Below, one piece after another: positions 10,388 through 19,055 of a stretch of 64,000 nucleotides of DNA. The notes under the pieces are model-generated. The model ran no database searches, had not been told where the DNA came from, and saw only the letters and a program-made list of their open reading frames with translations. Position 1 is the stretch's first letter; the number at the start of each line of letters is the position of its first letter. Position numbers and translations under genes: made by a program. Source of the DNA: Bacillus sp. P14.5 (GTDB lineage: Bacteria > Bacillota > Bacilli > Bacillales > Bacillaceae_B); contig NZ_NIJF01000083.1 in the NCBI RefSeq assembly GCF_003316765.1, forward strand, positions 124,001 to 188,000, read 5' to 3'.

Positions 10388-10446
10388 AGACTGTCTCATC
10401 AACCGTTTGACCAGTTATTACCGGCCAGACAGATGAGACAGACTTT
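10388..10446. terminator. Bidirectional hairpin between cupredoxin and crcB genes
   Basis: TGTCTCATC pairs with GATGAGACA, followed by ACTTTTT on the plus strand; it serves the plus-strand cupredoxin gene and overlaps the 3' side of the minus-strand crcB pair. Confidence 0.6.
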
Positions 10447-10806
10447 TTAAAATAGATTTTCCACTCCGGTTAAACCTAAGAAAACTGCTGCCAAGCCACC
10501 CGCATAACTCAGGGCCAGATAGTAAATCGCTCTTCTTCGTTCTCCGCTAATTCCCAAAGTTAAAGCCTCTACCATAAAAGTTGAATAAGTTGTGAATGCA
10601 CCAAGAAACCCTATTCCGAGAAAAGCATATGCTTTCCCTTCAATTTCCAAACCCAGAAGCACACCAAGCAAAAATGCACCTGCCCAATTAACCGTTAGTG
10701 TACCCAGGGGAAGACTTTGACGAAAACGACGCTTGATGACAGAACTGATTGCAAATCGGCTGACTGCTCCCAAGAACCCGCCAGCTGCTATTGCCAATAG
10801 AATCAT
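10447..10806 (-). CDS. crcB: Fluoride channel CrcB/Fluc, second subunit, 119 aa
   Basis: Four-helix membrane protein of the CrcB/Fluc family, which forms dual-topology dimeric fluoride channels. Contains the family motif GFLGAFTTYSTFMVE (pore Phe/Thr/Ser region) and NWAGAFLLG. Overlaps the upstream crcB start by 4 nt, so the two are likely co-translated and form a heterodimer with opposite topologies, as is usual when two copies are adjacent. Confidence 0.93.
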   Translation of the reverse strand: MILLAIAAGGFLGAVSRFAISSVIKRRFRQSLPLGTLTVNWAGAFLLGVLLGLEIEGKAYAFLGIGFLGAFTTYSTFMVEALTLGISGERRRAIYYLALSYAGGLAAVFLGLTGVENLF

Positions 10807-11186
10807 CCTCTCTCTCCTCTCCGCTTTCCTGTTTGAAATCCAGCCCAGGCAAATACAAGTCCACCAAGTAAACTTAGGATTAAATATAAAAATGCCAAGT
10901 AGAAATGTCCGCTTTTCAGCATCAATACCGTTTCTGCACTAAAAGCAGAGAAAGTAGTGAATGAACCAATCATTCCCGTTCCAGCAGCCGCTGCCATTTC
11001 AGTTGATACCCTGCCGTTCTTCAGCCATGCTTCTGTCAATAGCCCCAACAAAAAAGATCCTGCCAAGTTGGCCGCAAGCGTTCCATAAGGAAACACAGGA
11101 GGATTAATGCCAAGTAACAGATTGCCCATGAGGTACCTTAACAGGCTGCCTGCCGCCCCGCCTAATCCTATAAGAAAATAGATCAT
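10803..11186 (-). CDS. crcB: Fluoride channel CrcB/Fluc, first subunit, 127 aa
   Basis: CrcB family with NLAGSFLLG and GMIGSFTTFSAFSAE motifs and four hydrophobic segments. The frame is open to 11279, but residue 32 (ATG 11186) gives normal family length and lies 8 nt after GAGAGGG; the longer version adds a segment unlike the family. First gene of a two-gene fluoride-export operon. I found no fluoride-riboswitch consensus upstream, only a long hairpin. Confidence 0.92.
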   Translation of the reverse strand: MIYFLIGLGGAAGSLLRYLMGNLLLGINPPVFPYGTLAANLAGSFLLGLLTEAWLKNGRVSTEMAAAAGTGMIGSFTTFSAFSAETVLMLKSGHFYLAFLYLILSLLGGLVFAWAGFQTGKRRGERG

Positions 11187-11275
11187 AACCATATCCCTCT
11201 CACTATGTAGATGAAAAGCTGTCCTGCCTATTTGTAGAAATAATTCCAAATAAAATACTTCTAAAAATACGAAAA

Positions 11276-11325
11276 GCACACTCCCCTATTGTAACTCTAT
11301 GGAGTCGCAATAAAAAGAAGTGTGC
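11276..11325 (-). promoter_or_regulatory. Structured hairpin in the crcB leader
   Basis: Three stacked helices: GCACACT/AGTGTGC (11276-11282 with 11319-11325), TATTG/CAATA, and ACTC/GAGT, followed on the minus strand by TTTTCGTATTTTT. It could be an attenuator for crcB; it does not look like the known fluoride aptamer. Confidence 0.4.
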
Positions 11326-11718
11326 CTCTATTCAAGTCTTACTATATTTTTCCCTTTGGTTTGTATGATTTACACACCGGGTTCAATCATTGATAAATTG
11401 CCCTAAGACAATGAAAGCCCTTCCTCTCAGTCATCCTTATGGCTCCTAGGCCATGCCAGTGAGAATTAGGGGAAAATCTAGCAATAACATGTATCATACA
11501 AATCTCATTCTGATTGCATCGGATAATGTTGAGCCTTTTTTGCTGGATTGAAAAAGGCCTCCTTATCTTCTCCGGATCAAATCGTCCGGTCAGCATAAGG
11601 ATCAAAAAAATCGATCAAGCTGTAGTTGATCTTCAGAAGAAAATTTTTCGATGTACTACTACGGAGATTAGTAGTCAGTAAGACCTGACTTATGGCGTTT
11701 CTTCACCACAAATAATAA

Positions 11719-11730
11719 CTATACACTTTT
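11719..11730 (+). repeat. 12-bp motif CTATACACTTTT, outer copy
   Basis: Identical 12-mer also at 16816-16827 (+) and inverted at 12471-12482. The preceding about 90 bp may be a degenerate copy of the repeat found at those two places. Confidence 0.45.
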
Positions 11731-11830
11731 CTGTAAGTCTTGTCAACATGTGATCGCCCTGTTTTAAAAAGACTGCTGGTTTCACCGTCGGCATCTTGTC
11801 TCATATATTGCAGAACGAATAAAAATTCCC

Positions 11831-12416
11831 CTCTTTTCGAAAAAAATGCGGCCGTTAGAAAAGTGATGGATTTCCACTTCAGGCGAACGACTCCGCGGGG
11901 CGGGCGGTGAGCCTCCTCGGCTTCATAAAAAGCGGAAGCGGCCGTTCAGCGACGTAAAGATTGCAGGGCTCTCGCATGAGATAAAGGAATCATGAAGAGC
12001 GTTAGCGGTTCGATGAAGACTTATCTATATAAAGCGGAAATGCCCCGCTCAGCGGCGTACGGACTGGACTGACTCCGCATGAGATAAAGGAAACACAACA
12101 AACGTAGTGAGTTGATGTTGACTTATCGCAAGGAGGAGGCAGGAAAGTCCGCTAGCCGTTGGGGCCTAGCAGCTAGATTAGCAAGGAGAGAGACCGAAAT
12201 CTGCTAGTCGCTGGCCGCTGGAGCTAGATGCGCCTGTGGGGTTACGTTCCAGTGGGTACGTAACCTTGGTCTCACCTTTCATCAAAAGTGGAAGCGCCCT
12301 GCTCAGGCCCGACAGGCAAGTGTTCTCTTGAGGTTATTTGACCCCGAGGGGCTGGGCGCTGGAACTAGACGTCACGCTAGTCCCCAGGAGGTCACGAACC
12401 TTCCGTTCCAATCAAA
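11831..12416 (+). repeat. GC-rich dispersed repeat carrying nested elements
   Basis: Begins CTCTTTTCG...GATGGATTTCC, continues ACTCCGCGGGGCGGGCGGTG, and resumes near 12229 (GCGCCTGTGGGG, then GGTCTCACC) with a nested palindromic element at about 12283-12394 (GTGGAAGCGCC...GGCGCTGGAACTAGAC), ending TTCCGTTCCAATCAA. Extra DNA between about 11930 and 12229 holds a further direct repeat. Homologous copies lie at 48.9 kb (partial) and 57.0 kb (complete). The 1.7 kb from 11187 to 12903 has no supported gene. Confidence 0.75.
11974..12150 (+). repeat. Direct repeat pair, 103-bp spacing
   Basis: GCATGAGATAAAGGAA starts at 11974 and again at 12077; both are followed by a similar GTTGATG...GACTTATC stretch. 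They lie inside the composite repeat. Confidence 0.6.
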
Positions 12417-12470
12417 TCATTGCTAGCATTTCTATAGTTAACTGCATCTCGTTAATATTAATTTTAGCGC

Positions 12471-12690
12471 AAAAGTGTATAGATAATTGTGCCACATATA
12501 TTGAAGAATAAGTAGATCTTTCATTTGCTATTCAGGAAACATCTTGTATTACCAATTATCAGATTTACCAGCAATACCGTTAAATCAACAAAAAAGGAGT
12601 TTCAAATCGCAGTGAATATGACACTCCTTTTGATGTGTAATTGTTAGTTTTGTAATCGAAAACAGAAACCGTTAATAAAATAGACTGTTT
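12471..12690 (-). repeat. About 220-bp dispersed repeat, inverted copy 1
   Basis: Reverse complement aligns with 16610-16827: both carry a TTTTG..TTTTCGA.TACAAAACTAAC hairpin, a strong hairpin around GGAGTGTCA/TGACACTCC, ACTTAACGGTATT-like and ATAGCAAATGA blocks, and end in CTATACACTTTT. The two copies flank the carboxypeptidase-acylphosphatase-xpaC-yaaN block. Confidence 0.7.
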
Positions 12691-12805
12691 TCGTATTAAT
12701 TTTCCTTTCGGGAAATCCAATTACAGGATCCCCCCGAATAGTAAGGTTTTTCTTTCTAAATAGATTGTCCTATGCAAGCATCCGCCAAAACAGAAAAATC
12801 TAAAA

Positions 12806-12829
12806 CGCCCTGGACAGTTACCCAGGGCG
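12806..12829 (-). terminator. Terminator of the D,D-carboxypeptidase gene
   Basis: CGCCCTGG (12806-12813) pairs with CCAGGGCG (12822-12829), followed on the minus strand by TTTTAGATTTTT. Confidence 0.85.
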
Positions 12830-12903
12830 TATACTAATAAAATTATTTTTGTATCAAACGAATCCACGGAATATCTTGAGATTCTCCTCTGGATTAGTTA
12901 AGG

Positions 12904-14064
12904 TTATCCTGCTGTTCTCTTATTCCTGAATGCGCCGGCGGCGGCAATCAACAAAAGACCAAAATAAAGATAAACAGGATATAGAACAAGCTGGCTGTTT
13001 ACATGGCTGCTGCTTTCATCTTGTACCTCCTCCTTTTCCCTGTCTTCTGGTTCTTCAGGAAAGGCAGGAAGCATGCTTAGCAGTTGTTCATCACCATCCA
13101 AGGTATAGACCAAACCGCCCTTGCCATCAATTGCAATCAGGTCTTCCTCTCCCATTAAACTGGTATAAACAATCTCCTTGTCTGAGAAAAACTCTTTCCC
13201 GTCGATGGCATACCTTTCCCCTTCAGGAATAATATTATGCCTGAATTGATTCAGTCCATACTTCAGCAAAGCCTCTGTATCCTGATAGACAGCCGCCTTG
13301 GATTGGGCTTTTAATAAAACGACAGCGATAGAGAGGTTTTCGCTGGCGGCAGTGGTAACAAGGGTGTGTTTCGATTCATCCACGTATCCGTTTTTACCGC
13401 CGGTCACTTCAGGGAAAACCATTTCCCCTTTAACCATCTTATGGTGGTTAAATAGAGTCGTCTCCCAGCCTTCCCCTTTCCACTCTACCTGTTTCAAAGA
13501 GAACAGTTCCTGAAAATCTTCATTTTTCATAGCATATGCGATTATTAGCGCCATATCACCGGCGGTAGTATAGTGATCTTCCTCATATAGACCATGAGGA
13601 TTAGTGAAATGGCTGTTTTGGACCCCTGCCTTCTCCTCCAGGAATTTATTGATATTTTTGCTGAAGTTTTCGACAGAACCATCCAAATGCTCTGCGATGG
13701 CTGCAGAAGCATCATTTCCTGAGTTAATCATCATTCCGATTAAAAGCTGCTTAAGGGACATTTGTTCTCCTTCAATTAAATAAACAGATGATCCCCCTGT
13801 CTCAGCTGCCTCCTTGCTGATGGTCACCATGCTGTCCAGTTCTCCCTTTTCAATGGCGTATACAGCTGTGGCTACTTTCGTAATGCTGGCAGGAGACATG
13901 CGCTTATTGGCATTTTTAGAATAAAGAACTGTCCCTGTATCTGTGTCTATCATGATTCCGCTTTCGCTTAATAGATTTGAGGGCTTTTGATTCTCTTCTG
14001 TTTCTGCCATCACTGATGGTATAAAGGAGTAAAATAATATGAGTGCAATTACGAACTTTTTCAC
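12904..14064 (-). CDS. D-alanyl-D-alanine carboxypeptidase, peptidase S11, 386 aa
   Basis: Penicillin-binding protein of the DacA/DacF type that trims the terminal D-Ala of peptidoglycan stem peptides outside the membrane. Signal peptide (1-20); catalytic S60-ITK63 tetrad; SGN at 115-117; the third motif reads KNG (224-226) where KTG is usual. A hydrophobic C-terminal segment (about 360-380) ending in Arg/Lys anchors it. GTG start after AGGAGGG. It is not next to the spoIIA operon, so the dacF name is withheld. Confidence 0.92.
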   Translation of the reverse strand: MKKFVIALILFYSFIPSVMAETEENQKPSNLLSESGIMIDTDTGTVLYSKNANKRMSPASITKVATAVYAIEKGELDSMVTISKEAAETGGSSVYLIEGEQMSLKQLLIGMMINSGNDASAAIAEHLDGSVENFSKNINKFLEEKAGVQNSHFTNPHGLYEEDHYTTAGDMALIIAYAMKNEDFQELFSLKQVEWKGEGWETTLFNHHKMVKGEMVFPEVTGGKNGYVDESKHTLVTTAASENLSIAVVLLKAQSKAAVYQDTEALLKYGLNQFRHNIIPEGERYAIDGKEFFSDKEIVYTSLMGEEDLIAIDGKGGLVYTLDGDEQLLSMLPAFPEEPEDREKEEVQDESSSHVNSQLVLYPVYLYFGLLLIAAAGAFRNKRTAG

Positions 14065-14269
14065 AGAAGGATGTCCCTCCTAAAAATTATTTAAAATAAC
14101 ATTAAACATTTTATCAGAAAATTGCGCTTCTCAATCATTGAAATCAAAATTTAATAAAGCTGTGAACGTTTCGTTATGGGCATGAATCGAAAGACCATTC
14201 ATAAAATGGAAGATTAACCATTTCTCTGTTAGGGAATAAAAGAAATGACGCTTTTACAGGAGGATTGAC

Positions 14270-14548
14270 ATGAAGAGAAAAGTACACATTATTGTTGAAG
14301 GACATGTTCAGGGAGTAGGGTTCCGACACTTTACAAAAACCAAGGCAGATGAACTGGATATTACAGGGTGGGCCAAGAATCTGGATAATGGCGCTGTAGA
14401 AATCAAAGCTCAAGGACAAGAATCCCCTATTGAGGAATTTGTCACGTTTGTCAAAAACGGAGCTAGCCCTTCTTCAAGAGTGGACGTTTGCCATATAAAT
14501 GAACTGCATACAGATGATCAAGCGGAAAAGAGATTTAAAACCCTTTAG
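14270..14548 (+). CDS. acyP: Acylphosphatase, 92 aa
   Basis: Hydrolyses carboxyl-phosphate bonds of acyl phosphates. Full-length single domain with the catalytic Arg in GHVQGVGFRHF (R19) and Asn in GWAKNLDNG (N37). ATG after AGGAGGATTGAC. Stand-alone gene followed by a GC-rich hairpin and T run at about 14652-14680. Confidence 0.95.
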   Translation: MKRKVHIIVEGHVQGVGFRHFTKTKADELDITGWAKNLDNGAVEIKAQGQESPIEEFVTFVKNGASPSSRVDVCHINELHTDDQAEKRFKTL

Positions 14549-14651
14549 GTTGAAAGAACGCACTTCTTGAGCAGTTGGTCATGGCTGCAGGAGTATCCAT
14601 GGCAGCTATCATAACATAGGCGATTCCGTTCCTCTTTCCAAAAATTTAAAG

Positions 14652-14680
14652 CTGACCCTGCAGCAGGTCAGTTTTTCTTT
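14652..14680 (+). terminator. Terminator after acyP
   Basis: CTGACC pairs with GGTCAG, followed by TTTTTCTTTTT. Confidence 0.7.
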
Positions 14681-14817
14681 TTCCTACACAACTCAAGAGA
14701 AAATTATCCTGTAACTTATTCTTAGATATTTGCAGGATTTTTGAAACTTTTATAGTATTCATTCGTAATAAATAGTATTGAAGCGTTTAATAAAGTACGA
14801 TTTAAGGAGTAGATCAT

Positions 14818-15441
14818 ATGAAATCGCTGCCTCTAACGTTCTTAAAACTTTTTTTAGGAATTAATGGGTTTTTCATTGCTTTTCTTGTAATGATTTTCGG
14901 ATTTGAACAGTCGTTTCCAGCAGGGATGGTTGGCGGAATTGCCGCTGCCTTTCTAGCCTCCACACTCGGGAAATGGGTATACACAAAGAGATTTCTTAAG
15001 AAAAACGGAATTTCCTTACAGGATTACCGTTATATCGATAAAAATCTGAAAGAAGCCAAATCAAAAATCAAACGTCTGCAGAAGGCTCAGTTCCAAGTCC
15101 GATCCCTGGGTGCCTTCAAACAGATTCTTGAGCTGAACAGACTCGCCCGAAGGATATATGCCATTGTCCGCAAAGAGCCCAAGAAGTTTTACCAAAGCGA
15201 ACAATTTTTCTTCTATCATTTGGACTCTGTGGTGGAGCTTTCGGAAAAATATACTTACCTTGCCACACAGCCAATTAAAAATGATCAAGTATTTCAATCA
15301 ATAAAAGATGCCAAGCGCACACTCCACTCTCTGGAGGATTCGCTTCAAGAAGACCTGATGAGTGTCCTTTCCAATGACATCCAAACCTTGGATTTCGAAC
15401 TGGATGTAGCACGGAAAAACAAAAATAAAAGGAGCAATCTC
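14818..15441 (+). CDS. xpaC: XpaC-like protein (5-bromo-4-chloroindolyl phosphate hydrolysis family), read through into yaaN
   Basis: About 205 residues of XpaC type: an N-terminal pair of membrane segments (residues 8-30 and 34-52), then a coiled helical cytosolic part. In B. subtilis xpaC and yaaN are separate adjacent genes. Here the frame has no stop before the yaaN start, making one 591-codon ORF. One extra A in the GGAAAAACAAAAATAAAAGG stretch (15413-15432) would put the TAA at 15426 in frame, right before the yaaN SD. The fusion is therefore probably an indel, not a designed two-domain protein. Confidence 0.75.
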
Positions 15442-16593
15442 ATGAACTCAAATCATTCAACTGACTATAAAAATGATGATTTAGAAAGTCTTTTGGCAGA
15501 TCCTTTTGCCGGGAATAAATCTGAAGAAACTGGAGTCATCAATGCGCCTGTCATGCTTGCCGACCGCCTTACACCTGAACACAGGCAGAAAGCGCAGGAT
15601 ATCGCTAAGCAAATCGACATCGGTAACAGCCAGGCAATTCTGGAGTACGGGACTGCCGCACAGACACAAATGTCTAACTTCTCCCACTCCATGCTTGACC
15701 ATGTTCAAAAGAAAGATGTAGGTCCTATAGGTGATGTTCTGAACGATTTAATGAAAAGGCTGAAAGAGATGAATCCCGAGGAACTTTCTGACGAGAAAAA
15801 AGGATTCGTTAAAAGAATGTTTGGGAAGTTGTCCAGTTCCATCCAAGAGGTCCTGTCTAAATATCAAAAAATCGGAAGTCAAGTTGATCGAATCTCTGTG
15901 AAGCTTGAGCATTCCAAAAATGTTCTTATTGATGATAACCGGTTCCTGGATGAATTGTACGATAAAAACAAAACTTATTTTCAATCCCTGAATATTTATA
16001 TTGCTGCAGCAGAACTGAAGCATGAGGAGTTAACGACTGTTACCATTCCTGCTTTAAGGCGGAAAGCTGAATCTTCACAAGATGATATGGGATATCAAGA
16101 AGTCAATGACGCCATGCAATTTCTTGACCGCCTGGAAAAAAGGATTCATGATTTAAAAATCAGCAGACAGATGACCATTCAGACAGCGCCTCAGATCCGT
16201 TTGATCCAAAATACAAATGGCGCACTTGCAGAAAAGATACAATCTTCAATTTTGACAAGTATCCCTCTATGGAAAAATCAGATTGCTATCGCACTAACAC
16301 TGTTCCATCAGAAGAAAGCTGTTCAAGCACAGAAACAAGTTTCAGATACCACCAACGAGTTATTATTGAAAAACTCTCAAATGCTTAAAACAAACAGCAT
16401 AGAAGCAGCAAAAGAGAATGAGCGGGCTATCATAGATATGGAAACATTGAAGAAAACCCAGGAAAATCTAATTTCCACAATTGAAGAAACATTGAGGATC
16501 CAGCAAGAAGGACGTTCGAAGAGACAACAAGCGGAAAAAGAATTGATTTCCATGGAAAATGATCTGAAGAACAAGCTCCTGCATCTTAAATGA
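15442..16593 (+). CDS. yaaN: Toxic anion resistance protein TelA/YaaN family, 383 aa
   Basis: TelA family (PF05816), cytosolic and largely alpha-helical, linked to resistance to tellurite and other toxic anions and to envelope stress. ATG 15442 has its own AAAAGGAG SD 8 nt upstream, so it can be translated independently of the xpaC read-through. Runs of the family such as [17 protein letters not shown] and [18 protein letters not shown] are present. Length fits stand-alone YaaN. The dispersed repeat that follows carries a strong hairpin usable as terminator. Confidence 0.9.
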   Translation: MNSNHSTDYKNDDLESLLADPFAGNKSEETGVINAPVMLADRLTPEHRQKAQDIAKQIDIGNSQAILEYGTAAQTQMSNFSHSMLDHVQKKDVGPIGDVLNDLMKRLKEMNPEELSDEKKGFVKRMFGKLSSSIQEVLSKYQKIGSQVDRISVKLEHSKNVLIDDNRFLDELYDKNKTYFQSLNIYIAAAELKHEELTTVTIPALRRKAESSQDDMGYQEVNDAMQFLDRLEKRIHDLKISRQMTIQTAPQIRLIQNTNGALAEKIQSSILTSIPLWKNQIAIALTLFHQKKAVQAQKQVSDTTNELLLKNSQMLKTNSIEAAKENERAIIDMETLKKTQENLISTIEETLRIQQEGRSKRQQAEKELISMENDLKNKLLHLK

Positions 16594-16609
16594 GACAATA
16601 AAAAAAGGC

Positions 16610-16827
16610 TGAACCACAGTAACGGGTTTTGTTTTCGAGTACAAAACTAACAATTTCACATTAAAAGGAGTGTCAAATAGCTTTGAATTTGACACTCCTT
16701 TTTTGGTGACTTAACGGTATTCTTACTGGAAAATCTAGTCAAATGATGCTATAAAATGTATTTTAAATAGCAAATGACTGAGATTCTTGTTCTTCACGAT
16801 TGGTGACGCAATTTCCTATACACTTTT
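16610..16827 (+). repeat. About 220-bp dispersed repeat, copy 2
   Basis: Partner of 12471-12690 in inverted orientation. It contains AAAAGGAGTGTCAAAT (from about 16663) pairing with ATTTGACACTCCTTTTTT, which doubles as a terminator for yaaN, and ends with CTATACACTTTT at 16816-16827. Confidence 0.7.
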
Positions 16828-16857
16828 TATTCCCACTATTAATATGAAGGAGAGTTG

Positions 16858-16953
16858 TTAATTAAACTTTTTGTCGATAGCAGTTATACCGTCAGCTGCC
16901 ATCACCAATATCAGCCCTAGTTCAAAGGTGTGATGCAAGTGCAATTCTTCCAT
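16858..16953 (-). CDS. Possible 31-aa peptide
   Basis: ORF with an excellent SD (GGGAGGAGG, 4 nt before ATG 16953). The product starts MEELHLHHTFELGLILVM, then AADGITAIDKKFN: a charged start, a hydrophobic middle and a Lys-containing tail. Its size and layout recall small membrane toxins or regulatory peptides, but I recognise no family. Isolated between a repeat and the yojO terminator. Confidence 0.4.
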   Translation of the reverse strand: MEELHLHHTFELGLILVMAADGITAIDKKFN

Positions 16954-17096
16954 TAAGCCTCCTCCCTTTAGAATAGTATCAAAATGTATGTAATTGAAAT
17001 TGAGAGTTGTTCACTTGTTCACTTGTTTTCTCATGAACTATTGGCTTATTTCTATATATTATCCGTTACAGCTTTCAGCAAAACTATAATAAAAAT

Positions 17097-17119
17097 GCCT
17101 GCCACAATACGAGGCAGGC
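17097..17119 (-). terminator. Terminator of yojNO
   Basis: GCCTGCC (17097-17103) pairs with GGCAGGC (17113-17119), followed on the minus strand by ATTTTTATTATAG. Confidence 0.8.
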
Positions 17120-17124
17120 TTTCC

Positions 17125-19044
17125 TTAAATACTTTTAATCAACAGGCGTCTCAGCAGAGGAAAGAGGACATCGGGGAGCTCTTCCACATCTGATACTAGA
17201 ATGCTGAATTTCCCATAGATATTTTCAATCATTTTCCGCTGAGCTTCCGTTATGTCTTCATTTGAAAGGAAGACATTGATCACTTCAATACCCTGTTTTC
17301 TGGCTTGCAAAACCGCTTCATGTGTATCCACGATCCCATTCTGTTCATAGCTGAAGGCAGCTGGTTCACCATCTGAAAATACCAGGAGGAACTTCTGTTT
17401 TTCACTTCGCTGCTGCAGTCTTTCTGTCATCAACCTGATTGCAAAACCATCACGGTTATCCTCTTCTGGCTGCAGGCTCATGATTTCGGCGCCGGTTCCC
17501 GGCTTTAGACTGCTCCTGAAATCAAGAACGGCTTTCATATAGTTCGGCTGTTTTGTCTCTGTTGCATGGTTCGTATCTTCCCAGAATCCCACTACTTCAT
17601 GTGGAACCCTTACTGATTTTAAGGATTCATGAAATAAGGTGATACCGAGCTTTGTTTGCTCCATTTTGTCATACATCGAGGCTGAACAATCTACCAAAAG
17701 GGAGAAGACGGCGTCAATTTCTGTTGATGGATTTTGTTTCTTATGAAAGAGTCTCGGGTTGTCATCTGTCAAAAATCTCAGCAGCTTCTTATTCAACCGT
17801 CCGAAATGCAGGTCACTTCTTGGCTGGATTTTCTTATGTTCCAACGTTTTTTCAATCATTTTCTGAAGCTTCTTCTTGTACGGAGAAATCAATCCTTTAT
17901 TATTATCATAGGATTTCATTTCTTCATAGTTCGGGACATCGGGTTTCAAGAAAACCGGATAGGCGAATCGGTTTTCTTTTCCGTATTCTGTCTCCCCGCC
18001 ACCTTTTTCCTCATCGCGGTCCTGCCGGGCTGCTTCCATTTGAGAAAAATCCTTATTAGCGGTCTCTTGCGATGAGCCTTGGACCATACCAAGCGCTTGA
18101 TCACCTTCATCTCCTTCTCTGACTCCATTGCCCATTAAATCCGATTTCGAACCTTGATCAAGGTCAAATTGGAGGAAAGAATCCCCTTTATCACTTGTTT
18201 CCCTGTGCCAGGTCCTCATTTCTTCCTCAAACACTTCTTCTTCTCCAGTACTTTTTTCCTCAAGAGTATTATCATTTTGAAGAGGATCTTTTCTTTTTAA
18301 ATCTTCTATGGTCACTCCTTGCTCATCTGGGGAGTACACTTTTTCAGGAAGATGAAAATACTCATTCAGCATATCTTTTTCAAGAATCTCCTCGAATACT
18401 TCCATTAATTCAAGACAAATTCTACTGACATCTCCAGTCGAAGTTGTTTCATACAACTTGGATAGAGTACTGCTAATATAAGGCATGGCAAGGTCAATCC
18501 GCTCATTGATGGATGAAGCTTGTTCCAAAGGTGACTTTGCATTGAGAATAAGATAAATACTGTTAAACAAAGAGTCTGTAAACACACTTTTCACTAGATT
18601 TACTTTTAATTGTGATTGAAAATGCTGTCGGTACAGGCTTCTTCTCGTTGCAAAAGCCTTTTTTGTACCTGGCCTCTCCCTCTTGCAAATCTCCTCCAAG
18701 CGAATGTCTTCACCCAGAACAAATAATTGTTTGCCAAGGCTTGGAAGACGTGTCGACTTCACCTTTTGGATGTACTTAGCAGTTTCTGCAACATTTGTAT
18801 GTTTTAAATTGCCGATTGTCCTTAGAAAAATATCACTTTTTAATCCATGAAGTTCTTCCAGCTTGCTTCTGTGATCCCAAAAGTGTGTTACAAAGACTTT
18901 TTCATTGTTGATATCCAAGTAGGAATGAGGTCCATACTCGAGCTCCATCTCGCTGTTTTTGGACAGGGTCTTGACCAGGTCAGAAAGTTCCATAAATAGA
19001 AATGAATCGATTGTTTCATCGTTGAACTGAATAAATCTCTGCAT
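17125..19044 (-). CDS. yojO: VWA-domain protein, YojO/NorD-CobT type, 639 aa
   Basis: Partner of a MoxR-type AAA ATPase. The C-terminal von Willebrand A domain carries the MIDAS motif DCSAS (about residue 450) and a later FSDGEP; the middle (about 240-360) is an acidic low-complexity linker and the N-terminus is helical. Such pairs remodel or insert metal into protein complexes; the target here is unknown. It follows the ATPase gene by 11 nt. The order odhB-odhA with yojO-yojN nearby matches what I recall from B. subtilis. Named by homology to YojO. Confidence 0.85.
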   Translation of the reverse strand: MQRFIQFNDETIDSFLFMELSDLVKTLSKNSEMELEYGPHSYLDINNEKVFVTHFWDHRSKLEELHGLKSDIFLRTIGNLKHTNVAETAKYIQKVKSTRLPSLGKQLFVLGEDIRLEEICKRERPGTKKAFATRRSLYRQHFQSQLKVNLVKSVFTDSLFNSIYLILNAKSPLEQASSINERIDLAMPYISSTLSKLYETTSTGDVSRICLELMEVFEEILEKDMLNEYFHLPEKVYSPDEQGVTIEDLKRKDPLQNDNTLEEKSTGEEEVFEEEMRTWHRETSDKGDSFLQFDLDQGSKSDLMGNGVREGDEGDQALGMVQGSSQETANKDFSQMEAARQDRDEEKGGGETEYGKENRFAYPVFLKPDVPNYEEMKSYDNNKGLISPYKKKLQKMIEKTLEHKKIQPRSDLHFGRLNKKLLRFLTDDNPRLFHKKQNPSTEIDAVFSLLVDCSASMYDKMEQTKLGITLFHESLKSVRVPHEVVGFWEDTNHATETKQPNYMKAVLDFRSSLKPGTGAEIMSLQPEEDNRDGFAIRLMTERLQQRSEKQKFLLVFSDGEPAAFSYEQNGIVDTHEAVLQARKQGIEVINVFLSNEDITEAQRKMIENIYGKFSILVSDVEELPDVLFPLLRRLLIKSI

Positions 19045-19055
19045 GCAATCAACCC

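Noticed and set aside
11387..11605. 72-codon ORF in the repeat island
   Set aside because: No SD, no family resemblance, and low-complexity surroundings.
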